From positions 62,001 through 126,000 of the forward strand of contig NZ_AQHN01000083.1 in NCBI RefSeq assembly GCF_000359745.1: a stretch of 64,000 bases of DNA, in the 5' to 3' direction. The translations under genes were made by a program, and so were the position numbers. The notes under the pieces were generated by a model that worked only from the letters and a program-made list of their open reading frames with translations, did not search any database and was not told where the DNA came from. This document shows positions 26,745-36,002 of this stretch, piece after piece; within the stretch, counting starts at the first letter, position 1; the number at the start of each line of letters is the position of its first letter. The DNA comes from Rhizobium freirei PRF 81 (lineage in GTDB: Bacteria > Pseudomonadota > Alphaproteobacteria > Rhizobiales > Rhizobiaceae).

Positions 26745-27569
26745 TCAAGCGTCCCAGGCCGGAGCAAGGCCGGGAGGGCTGACGATGCGTCCGTCGGGGC
26801 GTGCAAGCCCGGCGATAGCGGCCATATCGGTTTCATCAAGCGTGAAGTCGAAGATCGCGATGTTTTCGGCCACGCGTGCCGGGTTTGCCGTCTTGGAAAG
26901 AGCGACGAAGCCCTGCTGCACCAGCCAGCGTAAGCCGACCTGCGCAGCACTCTTGCCGTATTTGGCGCCGATGCGCTGCAGCACGGCATCCTTCGGCACG
27001 GCGCCATCGGCCATGCCGTAATAGGCGGTGATGGCAAGGCCGGTACTCCTGGCAGCTGCGACCAGCGCCTTCTGCGGCAGATAGGGATGCAGCTCGACCT
27101 GGTTGGTCACGATCGGCGCCTTGGAACGCTCGATGGATTCCCGCATCTGCGCGATGTTCTGGTTGGAGACGCCAACGAACTTGGTCTTGCCGGCGACCCG
27201 TACGGCATCCAGCATCTCGATCTGTGCGGCGACCGGAACCTTATCGGCCGGCCAGTGCAGGAGAAGAAGGTCGACGTGGTCGACTTTCAGCTTGTCGAGG
27301 CTTTCGTCGACCGAAGCAGAAAATTTGCCGGGGCTATAGTTGTCGACCCAGACCTTGGTGGTCAGGAACAGATCTTCACGGCGGGCGCCGGCGCGGCTCA
27401 ATGCCCGGCCGAGCGCTGCTTCGTTCTGATAGATCTGTGCGGTGTCGAAATGGCGGAAGCCGGCTTCGAGTGCCGCCGGGATAACGCGTTCGACCTCCTC
27501 GTCCGACATACGGAACACGCCGAAGCCGAGCGCGGGGATCGTCGCGCCATGAGCGGTGACTGTTTGCAT
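26745..27569 (-). CDS. Aldo/keto reductase (2,5-diketo-D-gluconate-reductase-like)
   Basis: A 274-residue TIM-barrel NADPH reductase. Visible signatures are GFRHFDTAQIYQNEAALGRAL (split at position 20 this is the AKR motif with catalytic Asp and Tyr), the lysine in LFLTTKVW, and the histidine in LLLLHWP, completing the Asp-Tyr-Lys-His tetrad. It reduces aldehydes or ketones in the cytoplasm. Start ATG at 27569 has AAAGGAG at seven bases; the longer frame to 27776 overlaps the LysR control region and is rejected. First gene of the operon with the MFS exporter. Confidence 0.9.
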   Translation of the reverse strand: MQTVTAHGATIPALGFGVFRMSDEEVERVIPAALEAGFRHFDTAQIYQNEAALGRALSRAGARREDLFLTTKVWVDNYSPGKFSASVDESLDKLKVDHVDLLLLHWPADKVPVAAQIEMLDAVRVAGKTKFVGVSNQNIAQMRESIERSKAPIVTNQVELHPYLPQKALVAAARSTGLAITAYYGMADGAVPKDAVLQRIGAKYGKSAAQVGLRWLVQQGFVALSKTANPARVAENIAIFDFTLDETDMAAIAGLARPDGRIVSPPGLAPAWDA

Positions 27570-27777
27570 TAAACTCTCCTTTGAAAGCATCAGGCGGCTT
27601 CGGCCGCATTGAACTGGTCGAGGGCTACGCTCGCCGGCGAGCAATCGTTGTCGTGTGGCAGCTGGATAACGAGTGTGATGCATCCGGGGATGCGGATGAG
27701 ATCGAGTTGGGATGTGTTTGTCATGCGCCATCAAGTAAAGCGCCGGTTCGCACTTGATAATCCGTCCAATTTCCACA

Positions 27778-27804
27778 TCATCTGTGAAATCAAATCATAG
27801 ATGA
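27778..27804. promoter_or_regulatory. Inverted-repeat operator between AKR and LysR genes
   Basis: TCATCTGTGA (27778-27787) and TCATAGATGA (27795-27804) are reverse complements with one mismatch, separated by AATCAAA. The right arm reaches GATGAGG, which holds the LysR gene's ribosome-binding site, so binding could repress that gene while controlling the divergent AKR-MFS operon. The geometry is consistent with a LysR-type site. Confidence 0.5.
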
Positions 27805-27811
27805 GGCGCCC

Positions 27812-28729
27812 ATGGACAACCGGACCGGAGAGATGCAGGTGTTCCTGCGCGTGGTGGAGACAAGGAGTTTCTCCGAAGCGGCGCGCCTGCTGCGCATGAC
27901 GCCGTCGACCGTCAGCAAGCTGATCTCGCGCGTGGAGGCGCGGCTTGGCGTGCGCCTTGTCGAACGCTCCACAAGGCGCTTGTCGCTGACCGCCGAAGGG
28001 CAAATTTATTATGAGCGCAGCCAGGCGCTGCTCCAGGATCTCGATCTGGTCGAACGGGAATTGTCCCAGGGTGCTGCAGCGACCGATGGCACGATCCGGG
28101 TCAATGTCTCGGTGGCACTCGGAGTTTTGGGCCTAGAGCCGCTGTTGCCCGAGTTCTGGGGCGCCTATCCCAACATCGTCATCGATCTCTCGCTATCGGA
28201 CGAGATCGTCGACCTTTATCTGGACCGGACCGACATCGCCTTCCGGGTGGGACGGCTCCCCGATTCCGGCATGGTCGCCCGCCACATCGGCACGGCTCGC
28301 CGAAAGATCGTGGCGTCGCCCGCCTATCTCGACCGATATGGGACGCCGCGCAAGATCGAGGATCTCTCCCGGCATAATTGCCTGGGTTTCAACTTTCGTC
28401 GTCTCGCTCCGGTCTGGCCGCTGAAGGAAAGCGGGCGAATCGTCGACCGCGAGGTGAAGGGCTCGCTGCTTGCCAATAATGGCGAGACGGTCAGACGCAT
28501 GGCTCTCGCCGGCGTGGGGCTGGCGCGCATGGGCGACTATCATGTGCGGGCCGACCTAGCCGCCGGTCGTCTGATCGAGGTTCTCTCCGACGTCATCGAG
28601 CCCGATCAGGAAGAGATACACGCCGTCTTTCTCGGCGGCGCGCGAATGCCCCAGCGCGTGCGCGTCTTCCTTGATTTCATCGTGCCGCGTCTCCAGCGCT
28701 TTCTCAGCGAGGGAGTGGCATCGCTTTAA
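27812..28729 (+). CDS. LysR-family transcriptional regulator
   Basis: A 305-residue LysR protein: winged helix (MQVFLRVVETRSFSEAARLL, then STVSKLISRVEARLGVRLVER) and a LysR substrate-binding domain (TIRVNVSVALGVLGLEPLLP onwards). It belongs to the group close to DmlR/AaeR-type regulators. Divergent from the aldo-keto reductase/MFS operon, its likely target, with a candidate operator at 27778-27804. ATG at 27812 is preceded by GAGG at five bases. Effector unknown. Confidence 0.9.
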   Translation: MDNRTGEMQVFLRVVETRSFSEAARLLRMTPSTVSKLISRVEARLGVRLVERSTRRLSLTAEGQIYYERSQALLQDLDLVERELSQGAAATDGTIRVNVSVALGVLGLEPLLPEFWGAYPNIVIDLSLSDEIVDLYLDRTDIAFRVGRLPDSGMVARHIGTARRKIVASPAYLDRYGTPRKIEDLSRHNCLGFNFRRLAPVWPLKESGRIVDREVKGSLLANNGETVRRMALAGVGLARMGDYHVRADLAAGRLIEVLSDVIEPDQEEIHAVFLGGARMPQRVRVFLDFIVPRLQRFLSEGVASL

Positions 28730-28879
28730 CAAGATGCGCCGGAAGTTTTTACGATGATCTCGCCTGTTGGAATATCGTATGGACGGGAAGACTGTGATGT
28801 TGTCGCCTGGCAATATGACGCCGGCCATGGAGGGGTATGCCGATCCTCAGATTCGGCGAAGCGGTGCGGTTCCATCGCC

Positions 28880-30277
28880 CTATGAATCGGAAAAACCGAA
28901 AGGGGCTTCGGGCCGGCGAAAAGTGTCGGCAAGAATTTGCCGGCCAATGGGAGGCTCCGAGCGCGAGGTGCATGCCATCCTGTGACACAGACGGCAGGCA
29001 ATTCCGATTGGAGTTGGAGAATTTGCCTGCTGATGGTTGCGGCTATAGACGAGCCGCTCGGCATATTGCGCCTCGCAGACAAGCGCGACCGCTCTTTCGA
29101 CGGTCGCCAGATTAAAACCTCCGCCTCCGGAAGTTACCGTGCGCGCGATCGAAAAGAAGCGCTGGCCGTCAGGCAATTCGAGCCACTGGGTCACGATCCG
29201 GCGCGGCGTGGTGAAAACCTGATGAACGCTCCACAGCGGACAGCCCCCGCCATGGCGGGCAAAGGGAAAGGTGCCGCTGTTCAGCCGTTTCGAAACATTG
29301 CCGGCGGCATCCACGCGGATGAAGAAGAAGGGAATGCGCTCCTGTCCCGGCTTCTGCAGCGTCGTCATGCGATGTGCCGTCTGCTCGAAGCTGGTGCCGA
29401 ACTGCCGCGACAGGATGTCTATGTCGTAGCGCCGGCTCTCGACGGCGCGGGCAAAGGCCGCATAAGGCATGATAATGGCGGCGGCGCAGTAGGCGGCCAG
29501 CGACCTGTGCGCCAGCCGGCGGCTGTTGTCATTCTCGAATTTGGCTTCATCGACCGCCATCTGAATGTCCTGCTCGAACTCCAGATAGGCAAGCTGTTGC
29601 GCCAATTGGAAATTCTGGCTGGCCACATCAAGCGTTTCATCCAGCAGCAGGTCCTTTCGATGCCAGTCGAGCCGTCGCAGCGAGCCGGTCATGATATCGG
29701 ATGGCATGCGGCGGACGCGCAGGCCGTGCTGTGCTTTCAGATAGGCGACAAGTCCGCCCGCCTCGGTGATTTTGGCCGAGAGTTTTTCGGAGACGGCGTC
29801 AAGCAGCGGGAAGCAGTTGCGCCGCGCTGAAAGGAAATTGCGCACGGCAGCCACGGGATCGCCGGCGATCCCGTCTTCCAGCGCTCCTTGTCTGTAATCG
29901 GCGATCGCGAATTGCTCTTCCTTATAGGCCGCGTGGAGCCGCAGCATGGCTTCGGCAAAGCCGGGAAAGCTATGGGCGACATCGGTGATTTCCAGCGAGC
30001 CGAAATCGATATCCGCCAGGATCGGATCGCGCACCACCGTCTGCAACCGGCTCGCCAGATCAGGCCCTGCGTCATTGGCGAATTCGTTGAAATCGATCTT
30101 ATAGGCTCTTGCGAGGCGCAGGAGCGTTTCGGCGGTAACGGGCCTTTGGTTGCGCTCCATCAGCGCGATATAGGATGGCGATATTTCGAGATCCGCGGCC
30201 ATGTCGGCCTGGGTGAGGCCCAGATCGCGCCGCAGGCGGCGCAGCCGCGGTCCAAGATAGACGCCTTGCTTTTCCAC
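28880..30277 (-). CDS. XRE-family short-chain fatty-acid/glyoxylate regulator (ScfR/RamB/MccR-like)
   Basis: A 465-residue protein: N-terminal XRE helix-turn-helix (LRRLRRDLGLTQADMAADL, SPSYIALMERNQRPV, residues 9-65), an IrrE/ImmA-like central region and a C-terminal DUF2083-type domain with the paired FARHGGGCPLW and CRLCHRMAC cysteine blocks. This family senses acyl-CoA or related signals and controls glyoxylate or propionate metabolism. GTG start at 30277 with GGAGGAG at ideal spacing. Divergent from aceA with 141 bases between, so it almost certainly regulates isocitrate lyase. Confidence 0.88.
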   Translation of the reverse strand: MEKQGVYLGPRLRRLRRDLGLTQADMAADLEISPSYIALMERNQRPVTAETLLRLARAYKIDFNEFANDAGPDLASRLQTVVRDPILADIDFGSLEITDVAHSFPGFAEAMLRLHAAYKEEQFAIADYRQGALEDGIAGDPVAAVRNFLSARRNCFPLLDAVSEKLSAKITEAGGLVAYLKAQHGLRVRRMPSDIMTGSLRRLDWHRKDLLLDETLDVASQNFQLAQQLAYLEFEQDIQMAVDEAKFENDNSRRLAHRSLAAYCAAAIIMPYAAFARAVESRRYDIDILSRQFGTSFEQTAHRMTTLQKPGQERIPFFFIRVDAAGNVSKRLNSGTFPFARHGGGCPLWSVHQVFTTPRRIVTQWLELPDGQRFFSIARTVTSGGGGFNLATVERAVALVCEAQYAERLVYSRNHQQANSPTPIGIACRLCHRMACTSRSEPPIGRQILADTFRRPEAPFGFSDS

Positions 30278-30302
30278 GCGATCTCCTCCCAGTGCATCGA
30301 CA

Positions 30303-30329
30303 TTACAACATTACAAGGTTCCTTTGTAA
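30303..30329. promoter_or_regulatory. TTACAA repeats in the regulator/aceA control region
   Basis: TTACAA occurs at 30303-30308 and 30311-30316, and its complement TTGTAA at 30324-30329; the last two form the imperfect palindrome TTACAAGGTTCCTTTGTAA. It lies midway between the divergent starts of the XRE regulator (30277) and aceA (30419). A binding site for the adjacent regulator is inferred from position and symmetry. Confidence 0.5.
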
Positions 30330-30418
30330 AGTTTGACATGTTGACTTCATTTGCCCTCCCACGAGGGAAAATCCCGTCATATGTTTTTGCATCGCAACAT
30401 GACGAATTTGGAGGAACC

Positions 30419-32011
30419 ATGTCGTACGAAAGCTTGATCGAAAGCGCCGGGAAGCTGATCGGGTCGAACCCGCAATGGACTGGAGTTACGGCCGAAGCGG
30501 TCGCCCGCATGCGCCTGCAGAACCGGTTCCGCACAGGCCTCGACATCGCTCGCTACACGGCCGCCATCATGCGCAAGGATATGGAAGCCTATGATCGCGA
30601 TCCGGCGAAATACACGCAATCGCTCGGCTGTTGGCACGGTTTTATCGGTCAGCAGAAGATCATTTCCATCAAGAAGCACTTCGGTTCCACCGAACGTCGC
30701 TATCTCTATCTCTCTGGCTGGATGGTCGCAGCATTGCGATCGGAGTTCGGCCCGCTGCCGGACCAGTCGATGCATGAGAAGACCTCCGTTCCGGCGCTGA
30801 TCGAGGAGCTCTACACGTTCCTGCGCCAGGCCGATGCGCGCGAGCTGGGCATGCTCTTCCGCGAGATGGATAAGGCACGCGCCGCGGGCGAAGGCGTGCG
30901 CGAAGCCAATCTCAGGCATCAGGTCGCCAATTTTCAGACGCATGTCGTCCCGATCATCGCCGATATCGATGCCGGCTTCGGCAACGCCGAGGCGACCTAT
31001 CTTCTCGCCAAGAAGATGATCGAGGCCGGTGCCTGCGCCCTGCAGATCGAAAACCAGGTGTCCGACGAAAAGCAATGCGGCCATCAGGACGGCAAGGTCA
31101 CGGTTCCGCACGAGGATTTCGTCGCGAAGATCCGCGCCTGCCGCTACGCCTTCCTCGAGCTTGGCGTCGATGACGGCGTCATCGTTGCCCGCACGGATTC
31201 GCTCGGCGCCGGCCTGACGAAGCAAATCGCCTTCAGCGCCAAAGAGGGGGATATCGGTGACCAGTACAATTCTTTCCTCGATTGCGAGGACATTGAAGAT
31301 GCGGCCAGCCTCAACGGCGATGTCGTCATCAACCGCGGCGGCAAGCTTGTCCGGCCGAAGCGGTTGCGCTCCAACCTCTTCCAGTTCCGCCCGGGCACGG
31401 GTGAGGACCGCTGCGTGCTCGATTGCATCAACGCGCTGCAGAACGGCGCCGATCTGTTGTGGATCGAAACGGAGAAGCCTCATATCGAGCAGATCGCCGG
31501 AATGGTCGATCGGGTGCGCAAGGTCATTCCGAATGCGAAGCTGGTCTACAACAATTCGCCGTCGTTCAACTGGACGCTGAACTTCCGCCAGCAGGTCTTT
31601 GACGCATGGAAGCAGGCGGGCAGGGATGTTGCCGCCTATGATCGGGCGAGGTTGATGAGCGTGGAATATGATGAAACCGAGCTGGCGGCCGAGGCCGACG
31701 AGAAGATCAGAACGTTCCAGCGTGATGCAGCCGCCCGCGCCGGCATCTTCCATCACCTGATCACCCTTCCGACCTATCACACGGCCGCTCTTTCGACCGA
31801 CAATCTCGCGAAGGAATATTTTGGTGACCAAGGCATGCTCGGCTATGTCGCCGGCGTTCAGCGTCAGGAAATCCGGCAGGGCATCGCCTGCGTCAAGCAC
31901 CAGAACATGGCCGGCTCCGACATCGGCGACGACCATAAGGATTACTTCTCCGGCGAGGCCGCTCTAAAGGCCGGCGGACAACACAACACAATGAATCAAT
32001 TTGCAGCGTGA
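30419..32011 (+). CDS. aceA: Isocitrate lyase, long form
   Basis: A 530-residue enzyme of the long isocitrate-lyase subfamily, about 100 residues longer than the E. coli type. The active-site loop is KQCGH (218-222, the KKCGH position), preceded by DIDAGFGNAEATYLL and followed by VIVARTDSLGA; the C-terminal NNSPSFNWTLNF is also typical. It splits isocitrate into succinate and glyoxylate, the first step of the glyoxylate bypass for growth on acetate or fatty acids. ATG at 30419 has GGAGG at six bases; the open frame extends upstream to 29888 only as a shadow. No malate synthase is nearby. Divergent from its probable regulator. Confidence 0.93.
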   Translation: MSYESLIESAGKLIGSNPQWTGVTAEAVARMRLQNRFRTGLDIARYTAAIMRKDMEAYDRDPAKYTQSLGCWHGFIGQQKIISIKKHFGSTERRYLYLSGWMVAALRSEFGPLPDQSMHEKTSVPALIEELYTFLRQADARELGMLFREMDKARAAGEGVREANLRHQVANFQTHVVPIIADIDAGFGNAEATYLLAKKMIEAGACALQIENQVSDEKQCGHQDGKVTVPHEDFVAKIRACRYAFLELGVDDGVIVARTDSLGAGLTKQIAFSAKEGDIGDQYNSFLDCEDIEDAASLNGDVVINRGGKLVRPKRLRSNLFQFRPGTGEDRCVLDCINALQNGADLLWIETEKPHIEQIAGMVDRVRKVIPNAKLVYNNSPSFNWTLNFRQQVFDAWKQAGRDVAAYDRARLMSVEYDETELAAEADEKIRTFQRDAAARAGIFHHLITLPTYHTAALSTDNLAKEYFGDQGMLGYVAGVQRQEIRQGIACVKHQNMAGSDIGDDHKDYFSGEAALKAGGQHNTMNQFAA

Positions 32012-32022
32012 GTGACGCAACC

Positions 32023-32052
32023 CTCGAGGGTCGGCATTGCCCGGCCCTCGAG
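32023..32052 (+). terminator. Stem-loop after aceA
   Basis: CTCGAGGG (32023-32030) pairs perfectly with CCCTCGAG (32045-32052) around a 14-base loop that adds partial pairing (TCGG with CCGG). No T-run follows, so it may be a Rho-dependent or mRNA-stabilising hairpin rather than a classical intrinsic terminator. Confidence 0.45.
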
Positions 32053-32080
32053 AACCTGCACCGTAAGAAGTTGCGTAAAT

Positions 32081-32905
32081 GAGAGCTTGGAAGCAAAACG
32101 GTCCAGCTACGGCGCGGACTCATTAGCGCGCAACCAAATTCGGATTGATGCGAGTTTGACGAACGCCAGATAGTTGGCTGCGAGCTTGTCATATCGGGTT
32201 GCAACGCGCCGACATTGCTTGATCTTGTTGAAGAACCGTTCGATCAACATGCGCGCGCGATACAGATACGGACTGAAGCAGACCGGGTCTTTGCGATTTC
32301 GTTTCGGCGGAATGTTCGCCCATGCCCCTCGCTGCGGGCAAGCTCCCTGATCCAATCCGCGTCGTATCCGCGATCCGCGAGTAACATCGTTTGTGGAAGC
32401 AAGGCGCTGAGGAGAACCGAACACAATCGATTGTCGTGCACCTCACCGGGCGTGAGCGCGAGATGGACCGGCAAGCCATTGGCGTCCACCACCGCGTGAA
32501 TCTTGGTCGTCAGGCCCCCTCGTGAGCGACCCATATCTTGATGATTGTTGTCGGCGACGCAAGCTCCGTTCTGGTGCACGCGGACGACCGAGGTATCGAT
32601 CATTTGCATCGCCGCGTCACGACCGGCGGCCAGTGCATCCATGATCCGGTCCCAGACGTCAGCCCGCCGCCACTGAACGAAGCGATTATAACAAGTGGTG
32701 CGGGGACCGTAGATCTTCGGCAGGTCGCGCCATGGCGCACCAGAACGCAGTACCCAAAAGATGCCATTGAGCACGCGACGGTCATTTACGCGCCGAACGC
32801 CGCGCGGCTTGTTCGGCAGCATCGGTTTGATGGCGGTCCATTCGTGATCGCTGAGTTCGTAGCGCATGATTCGTGACTCCGGTTTCGGAGCTTGAATCAC
32901 GTCTC
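32081..32905 (-). mobile_element. IS5-family insertion sequence (IS427-like), frameshifted
   Basis: The element encodes an IS5-type DDE transposase in two frames. Ends are approximate: GAGAGCTTGGAAGC at 32081 and the reverse complement of AATCACGTCTC ending at 32905 look like poorly matched terminal repeats (shared GAGA and AAGC/AAACGG). No target-site duplication could be seen. It sits 70 bases downstream of the aceA stop and does not break that gene. Confidence 0.6.
32107..32867 (-). pseudogene. IS5-family transposase, one-base frameshift
   Basis: The first frame from ATG 32867 gives the N-terminal part (MRYELSDHEWTAIKPMLP, IDTSVVRVHQ, DMGRSRGGLTTKIHA, ADRGYDADWIREL). After GRSEG-equivalent codons the sense continues in a second frame as ANIPPKRNRKDPVC and ERFFNKIKQCRRVATRYDKL, ending at 32107. 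The two join at a C4 run (32335-32338 on the plus strand), where one missing base restores a single 254-codon frame. IS427 members can use frameshifting, but usually earlier in the gene, so this copy is probably dead or a sequencing error. Confidence 0.7.
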
Positions 32906-33167
32906 GGGCCGCGCCATCAACCGGCCACGCCCTACGGCAGTGCCACTAATGCTCTGAATTTACTTCCGCTTTCGGCGGTATAGCGGACGTGGCCGGACTT
33001 GCTACTGGCGCGACCCGGTCGCGAATGACCCGACTCCGACATTGGCGGCTTGTTCTTGAGCCCATGTGAGCGTCGTTTCCGCTCGCTAATGTGGTAGACT
33101 TTATCCTCGGCCTGAGGACGCATGGCTCGGAAGAGAGTCTCGTGCGGCCGAATGAGGGAAACCGCCC

Positions 33168-34148
33168 ATGCCCACTTTGCAGCCCGTGGATCGGTTGGAA
33201 TTTCAGATCCTGATCGACAATCTGACCGATAGCTTGTCCACGGCCCCGCCGAATGTCACGCTTGAGTGGACGGCACTTATGCGGGCGGGCATGCGGCAAT
33301 TGTCCGGCCGCTGCCAATGTTGTGCGAATCACGGCTTGGCGGTCGTCGTCAAAGCGTTTCGCGGCGCGGCGTGCCGCGTCGTTCTGTTCGATGCCGGTCC
33401 GGTGGAGTTCGCGGTCGAATATAATGGGACCCGGCTGGGCATCGACTTCGCCAGCATCGATGCTGTGGTGCTCTCGCACGGGCACTGGGACCACGCCGGC
33501 GGGCTGCCGATTGCGTTTGACCTCATCACCAAAGCAAACGGCGGCCGCGCGATTCCCTGCTATTTGCACCCCGGCATGTTCCGCCAGCGCGCCTTGCCGC
33601 TCACGGGCGGCGGATTACTTCCCATCCGCGAGATCCCCTCGCCGGACGATCTCGTTGCGAAGGGAGCCGTTCCGGTCGTCACGACTGAGGCGCAAGTCCT
33701 GCTCGACGATATGTTTCTAGTCAGCGGCGAGATTCCCCGCATGACGAGCTACGAGAAGGGGTTCCCCGGCCACAAGCGGCGGAGCGAGGACGGCCAATCT
33801 TGGGAAGATGATCCGCTCATCATGGACGAGCGCTTTCTGGCCGTTCACGTGGGCGGCAAAGGCATTGTCGTGCTCACGGCCTGCTCGCACGCAGGTATCA
33901 TCAACGTTCTCAAACATGCGCAGTCCAGTTTCCCGGCGATCCCGCTCTATGCTGTTGCTGGCGGCTTCCACTTGGCGGGCGGCAACGAGAAGATCATTGC
34001 CGAATCCGTGCGCGACATCGGAACGTTCGGTCTTACCTTGATCGCGCCGGGCCATTGCACGGGCTGGCGGGCGGTGAATGCCCTCGCGAACGCCTATGGT
34101 GACAGCATCGTGGCACCCTTGGCCGTCGGAAAGATATTCGCAATCTGA
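33168..34148 (+). CDS. MBL-fold metallo-hydrolase (RFA-P-synthase-like subgroup)
   Basis: A 326-residue metallo-beta-lactamase-fold protein. The metal motif is SHGHWDHAGG (103-112); the N-terminal ILIDNLTDSLS and the later LTACSHAGIINVL and GGFHLAGG blocks identify the subgroup annotated as dihydropterin aminobenzene-phosphate-synthase-like hydrolases, whose true substrates are mostly unknown. Start ATG 33168; no strong ribosome-binding site. It lies beside the IS5 element in a segment that looks transferred, with no obvious operon partner. Confidence 0.85.
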   Translation: MPTLQPVDRLEFQILIDNLTDSLSTAPPNVTLEWTALMRAGMRQLSGRCQCCANHGLAVVVKAFRGAACRVVLFDAGPVEFAVEYNGTRLGIDFASIDAVVLSHGHWDHAGGLPIAFDLITKANGGRAIPCYLHPGMFRQRALPLTGGGLLPIREIPSPDDLVAKGAVPVVTTEAQVLLDDMFLVSGEIPRMTSYEKGFPGHKRRSEDGQSWEDDPLIMDERFLAVHVGGKGIVVLTACSHAGIINVLKHAQSSFPAIPLYAVAGGFHLAGGNEKIIAESVRDIGTFGLTLIAPGHCTGWRAVNALANAYGDSIVAPLAVGKIFAI

Positions 34149-34537
34149 CGCGTGAGCATTCCAAACGTGAGGCCTCGACTTCAGCTCCTGGCCCTTCGCG
34201 TCATTCAGCTGCGCTGCAGAATTTGGTTGCTATCGGTGCATAGTGGACTCTGGCAAGCCGCCCGCCCGGCAGATTTATGGATTCACGGCCTAGCCCATGC
34301 CGTAGCCGGGCTGCTTTGCGTAGGAAGACTTCGAATGCCAAGGCGTGGCTGCGGCGCCCGATCTGCCAGGGAGGTTGCCGCCTGAAGAGGGTAGCCGCAC
34401 TCAAGCTTCCCCGATCTCGTGGCCACGTAGTGGCGACAAGATTGATATCGGCAAGGCCCAATCAGACTGACGCCTGCTCAATCCGTCCCGACAGCCAGGT
34501 AAACCTCGCCGCAGCCTTAGCGTTGTCTGACCGAACC
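34149..34537. other. Intergenic stretch after the metallo-hydrolase gene
   Basis: No gene, repeat or RNA can be supported. Short open frames on both strands lack ribosome-binding sites and domain-like composition. It may hold remnants of a decayed gene. Confidence 0.4.
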
Positions 34538-34957
34538 TTATTTGGGGTCCTCATAGGTATAAAGCGCGCACATTTCAGCGCTGCTTCTGGGCGCGCGCCT
34601 GCTGGTGAAGACGGCAATTGCCGTCGTTTCCGATCCACCCGCCCACGATGCGACGAAGGTGACGTCGCCCGAACCGCAGAGCTGGTTGCCATTCTGCAGT
34701 TCCGGATCGGCGGGTTCTTTGACGCGATAGACCGATGCCGGCACCGTTTGACCATCGACGTTGAAATGATCGGCGACGAGATCGGAGAATTCGAGCACCT
34801 CGCCATTTTCGAATTTGATGCTGAAATCGTCCAGCCAGACATCACCGGTGATGCTCATGGCTGTATTGCTCGTCGCTGTATAGTGATCCGCTTGTTGGGC
34901 GGATGCTGCTGATGCGGTGAGGATCGTCAGGAAAGAGGAAAGCAGAAAGCGGCGCAT
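34538..34957 (-). CDS. Small secreted protein, unknown function
   Basis: A 139-residue protein with a clear signal peptide (LLSSFLTILTASAASAQQ, cleavage after SAA or ASA). The mature part is acidic with no membrane segment; two cysteines (QLCGSG and EMCALY) could form a disulphide. Start ATG at 34957 has AAGGATC at good spacing; the longer frame to 35221 overlaps the divergent Pr6Pr gene and is rejected. The stretch GDVWLDDFSIKFENGEVLEF suggests a beta-rich domain. Family not recognised. Confidence 0.7.
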   Translation of the reverse strand: MRRFLLSSFLTILTASAASAQQADHYTATSNTAMSITGDVWLDDFSIKFENGEVLEFSDLVADHFNVDGQTVPASVYRVKEPADPELQNGNQLCGSGDVTFVASWAGGSETTAIAVFTSRRAPRSSAEMCALYTYEDPK

Positions 34958-35213
34958 TTTGATCCTTGAGAAAATCGTATGGGCGGTTTTGGTATGAAGC
35001 ATACATCGCATCTTTTGCCGGGAACGCAGAGGCTCATTTTGAGTGGCTTTGCGCTTCGGCGCTCGGTGATCTCCAGTCATCAAGCTGAAAATAGATTCCG
35101 ATTTTGGAGTTGATGCGCTACAGACAGGCTCTGCCGATTTGACCGGCACGATCCACGTAGGCCATTTGCCTTTCGCGGACCGTTCGGTCGCCTCAGAGTT
35201 TTGCGAGTCCACG

Positions 35214-35864
35214 ATGTCCATGAGAGCTTCAGTCCGCCTTTACCGCTGGGCGATCGCGTTGCTGGCGCTGTCAGGTGTTGTCATATCATATGTTGCCATT
35301 TCTCCGGCAGCGCATGTCTCGCGACTGAAGTTGACGACGAATTTTCTCAGCTACTTTACAATCCAGGCGAACATTCTGTTTGCCGTTGCGCTGTTGTCGG
35401 CGGAAATCGCACCGTCGTCGGCATTTGGGCGATGGGCCGGCCGTTCCTCAACGAAGACGGCCCTGCTCATATATGTAGGGGTCGCGGGCTGCATCTATGC
35501 GTGGCTGCTAAAGGATGTCTGGCATCCGAGCGGCTGGCAGCTGCGGGGCGATCAGATACTCCACTACTGCGTCCCTTTATTGGCCGTAGTGGATTGGCTG
35601 TTCCTTGTCGAGCGCAACAGGCTTGCCTGGCGCGATGCGATCTGGTGGCTGTTGTTTCCCGCGCTCTACTCGATATATTCGCTCGTGCACGGTTATTTAT
35701 CGCGCTTTTACCCCTATCCCTTTTTGGACGTGCGCGACATTGGCCTGCAGGCCGTTCTGATCAATATGGCCTTCCTGGGCGTGTTATTCCTGGCGCTAGG
35801 AGGAACGATCATTCTGCTTGATCGTGTTGCGGCAAGGTTTGGTTTGCGGGCGCCGCCGGCTTAG
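35214..35864 (+). CDS. Pr6Pr-family integral membrane protein
   Basis: A 216-residue protein with six predicted membrane helices and the conserved features of the Pr6Pr (FAR-17a/AIG1-like) family: FLSYFTIQANILFAV in helix 2, LLKDVWHPSG after helix 3, LHYCVPLLAVVDWL and YSLVHGYLSRFYPYPFLDV. Function in bacteria is unknown; eukaryotic relatives hydrolyse fatty-acid esters with Thr/His, and the histidine in LHYC matches that position. ATG at 35214 or 35220 is possible. Confidence 0.82.
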   Translation: MSMRASVRLYRWAIALLALSGVVISYVAISPAAHVSRLKLTTNFLSYFTIQANILFAVALLSAEIAPSSAFGRWAGRSSTKTALLIYVGVAGCIYAWLLKDVWHPSGWQLRGDQILHYCVPLLAVVDWLFLVERNRLAWRDAIWWLLFPALYSIYSLVHGYLSRFYPYPFLDVRDIGLQAVLINMAFLGVLFLALGGTIILLDRVAARFGLRAPPA

Positions 35865-36002
35865 CGAGCTTGCGGTGTAATCATAGATCGGGATTTCTTG
35901 GTAAGGTGGATCGGCACATGGACGGCCTGACCGGGGAAAGGGATATCGACGCTGCAGGCGTCACTTGAGGCAATTCCGGCAGAAAGCGCGAAGCTATTTT
36001 AT

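Noticed and set aside
30377..31936. 519-codon minus-strand frame opposite isocitrate lyase
   Set aside because: Shadow of aceA caused by high GC; long but lacks any recognisable motif or ribosome-binding site.
32932..33123. Short minus-strand frame with a SGHVRYTAESGS-like ending
   Set aside because: Resembles the spurious frames inside mosaic repeats common in Bradyrhizobium and relatives; no ribosome-binding site. Region treated as intergenic.
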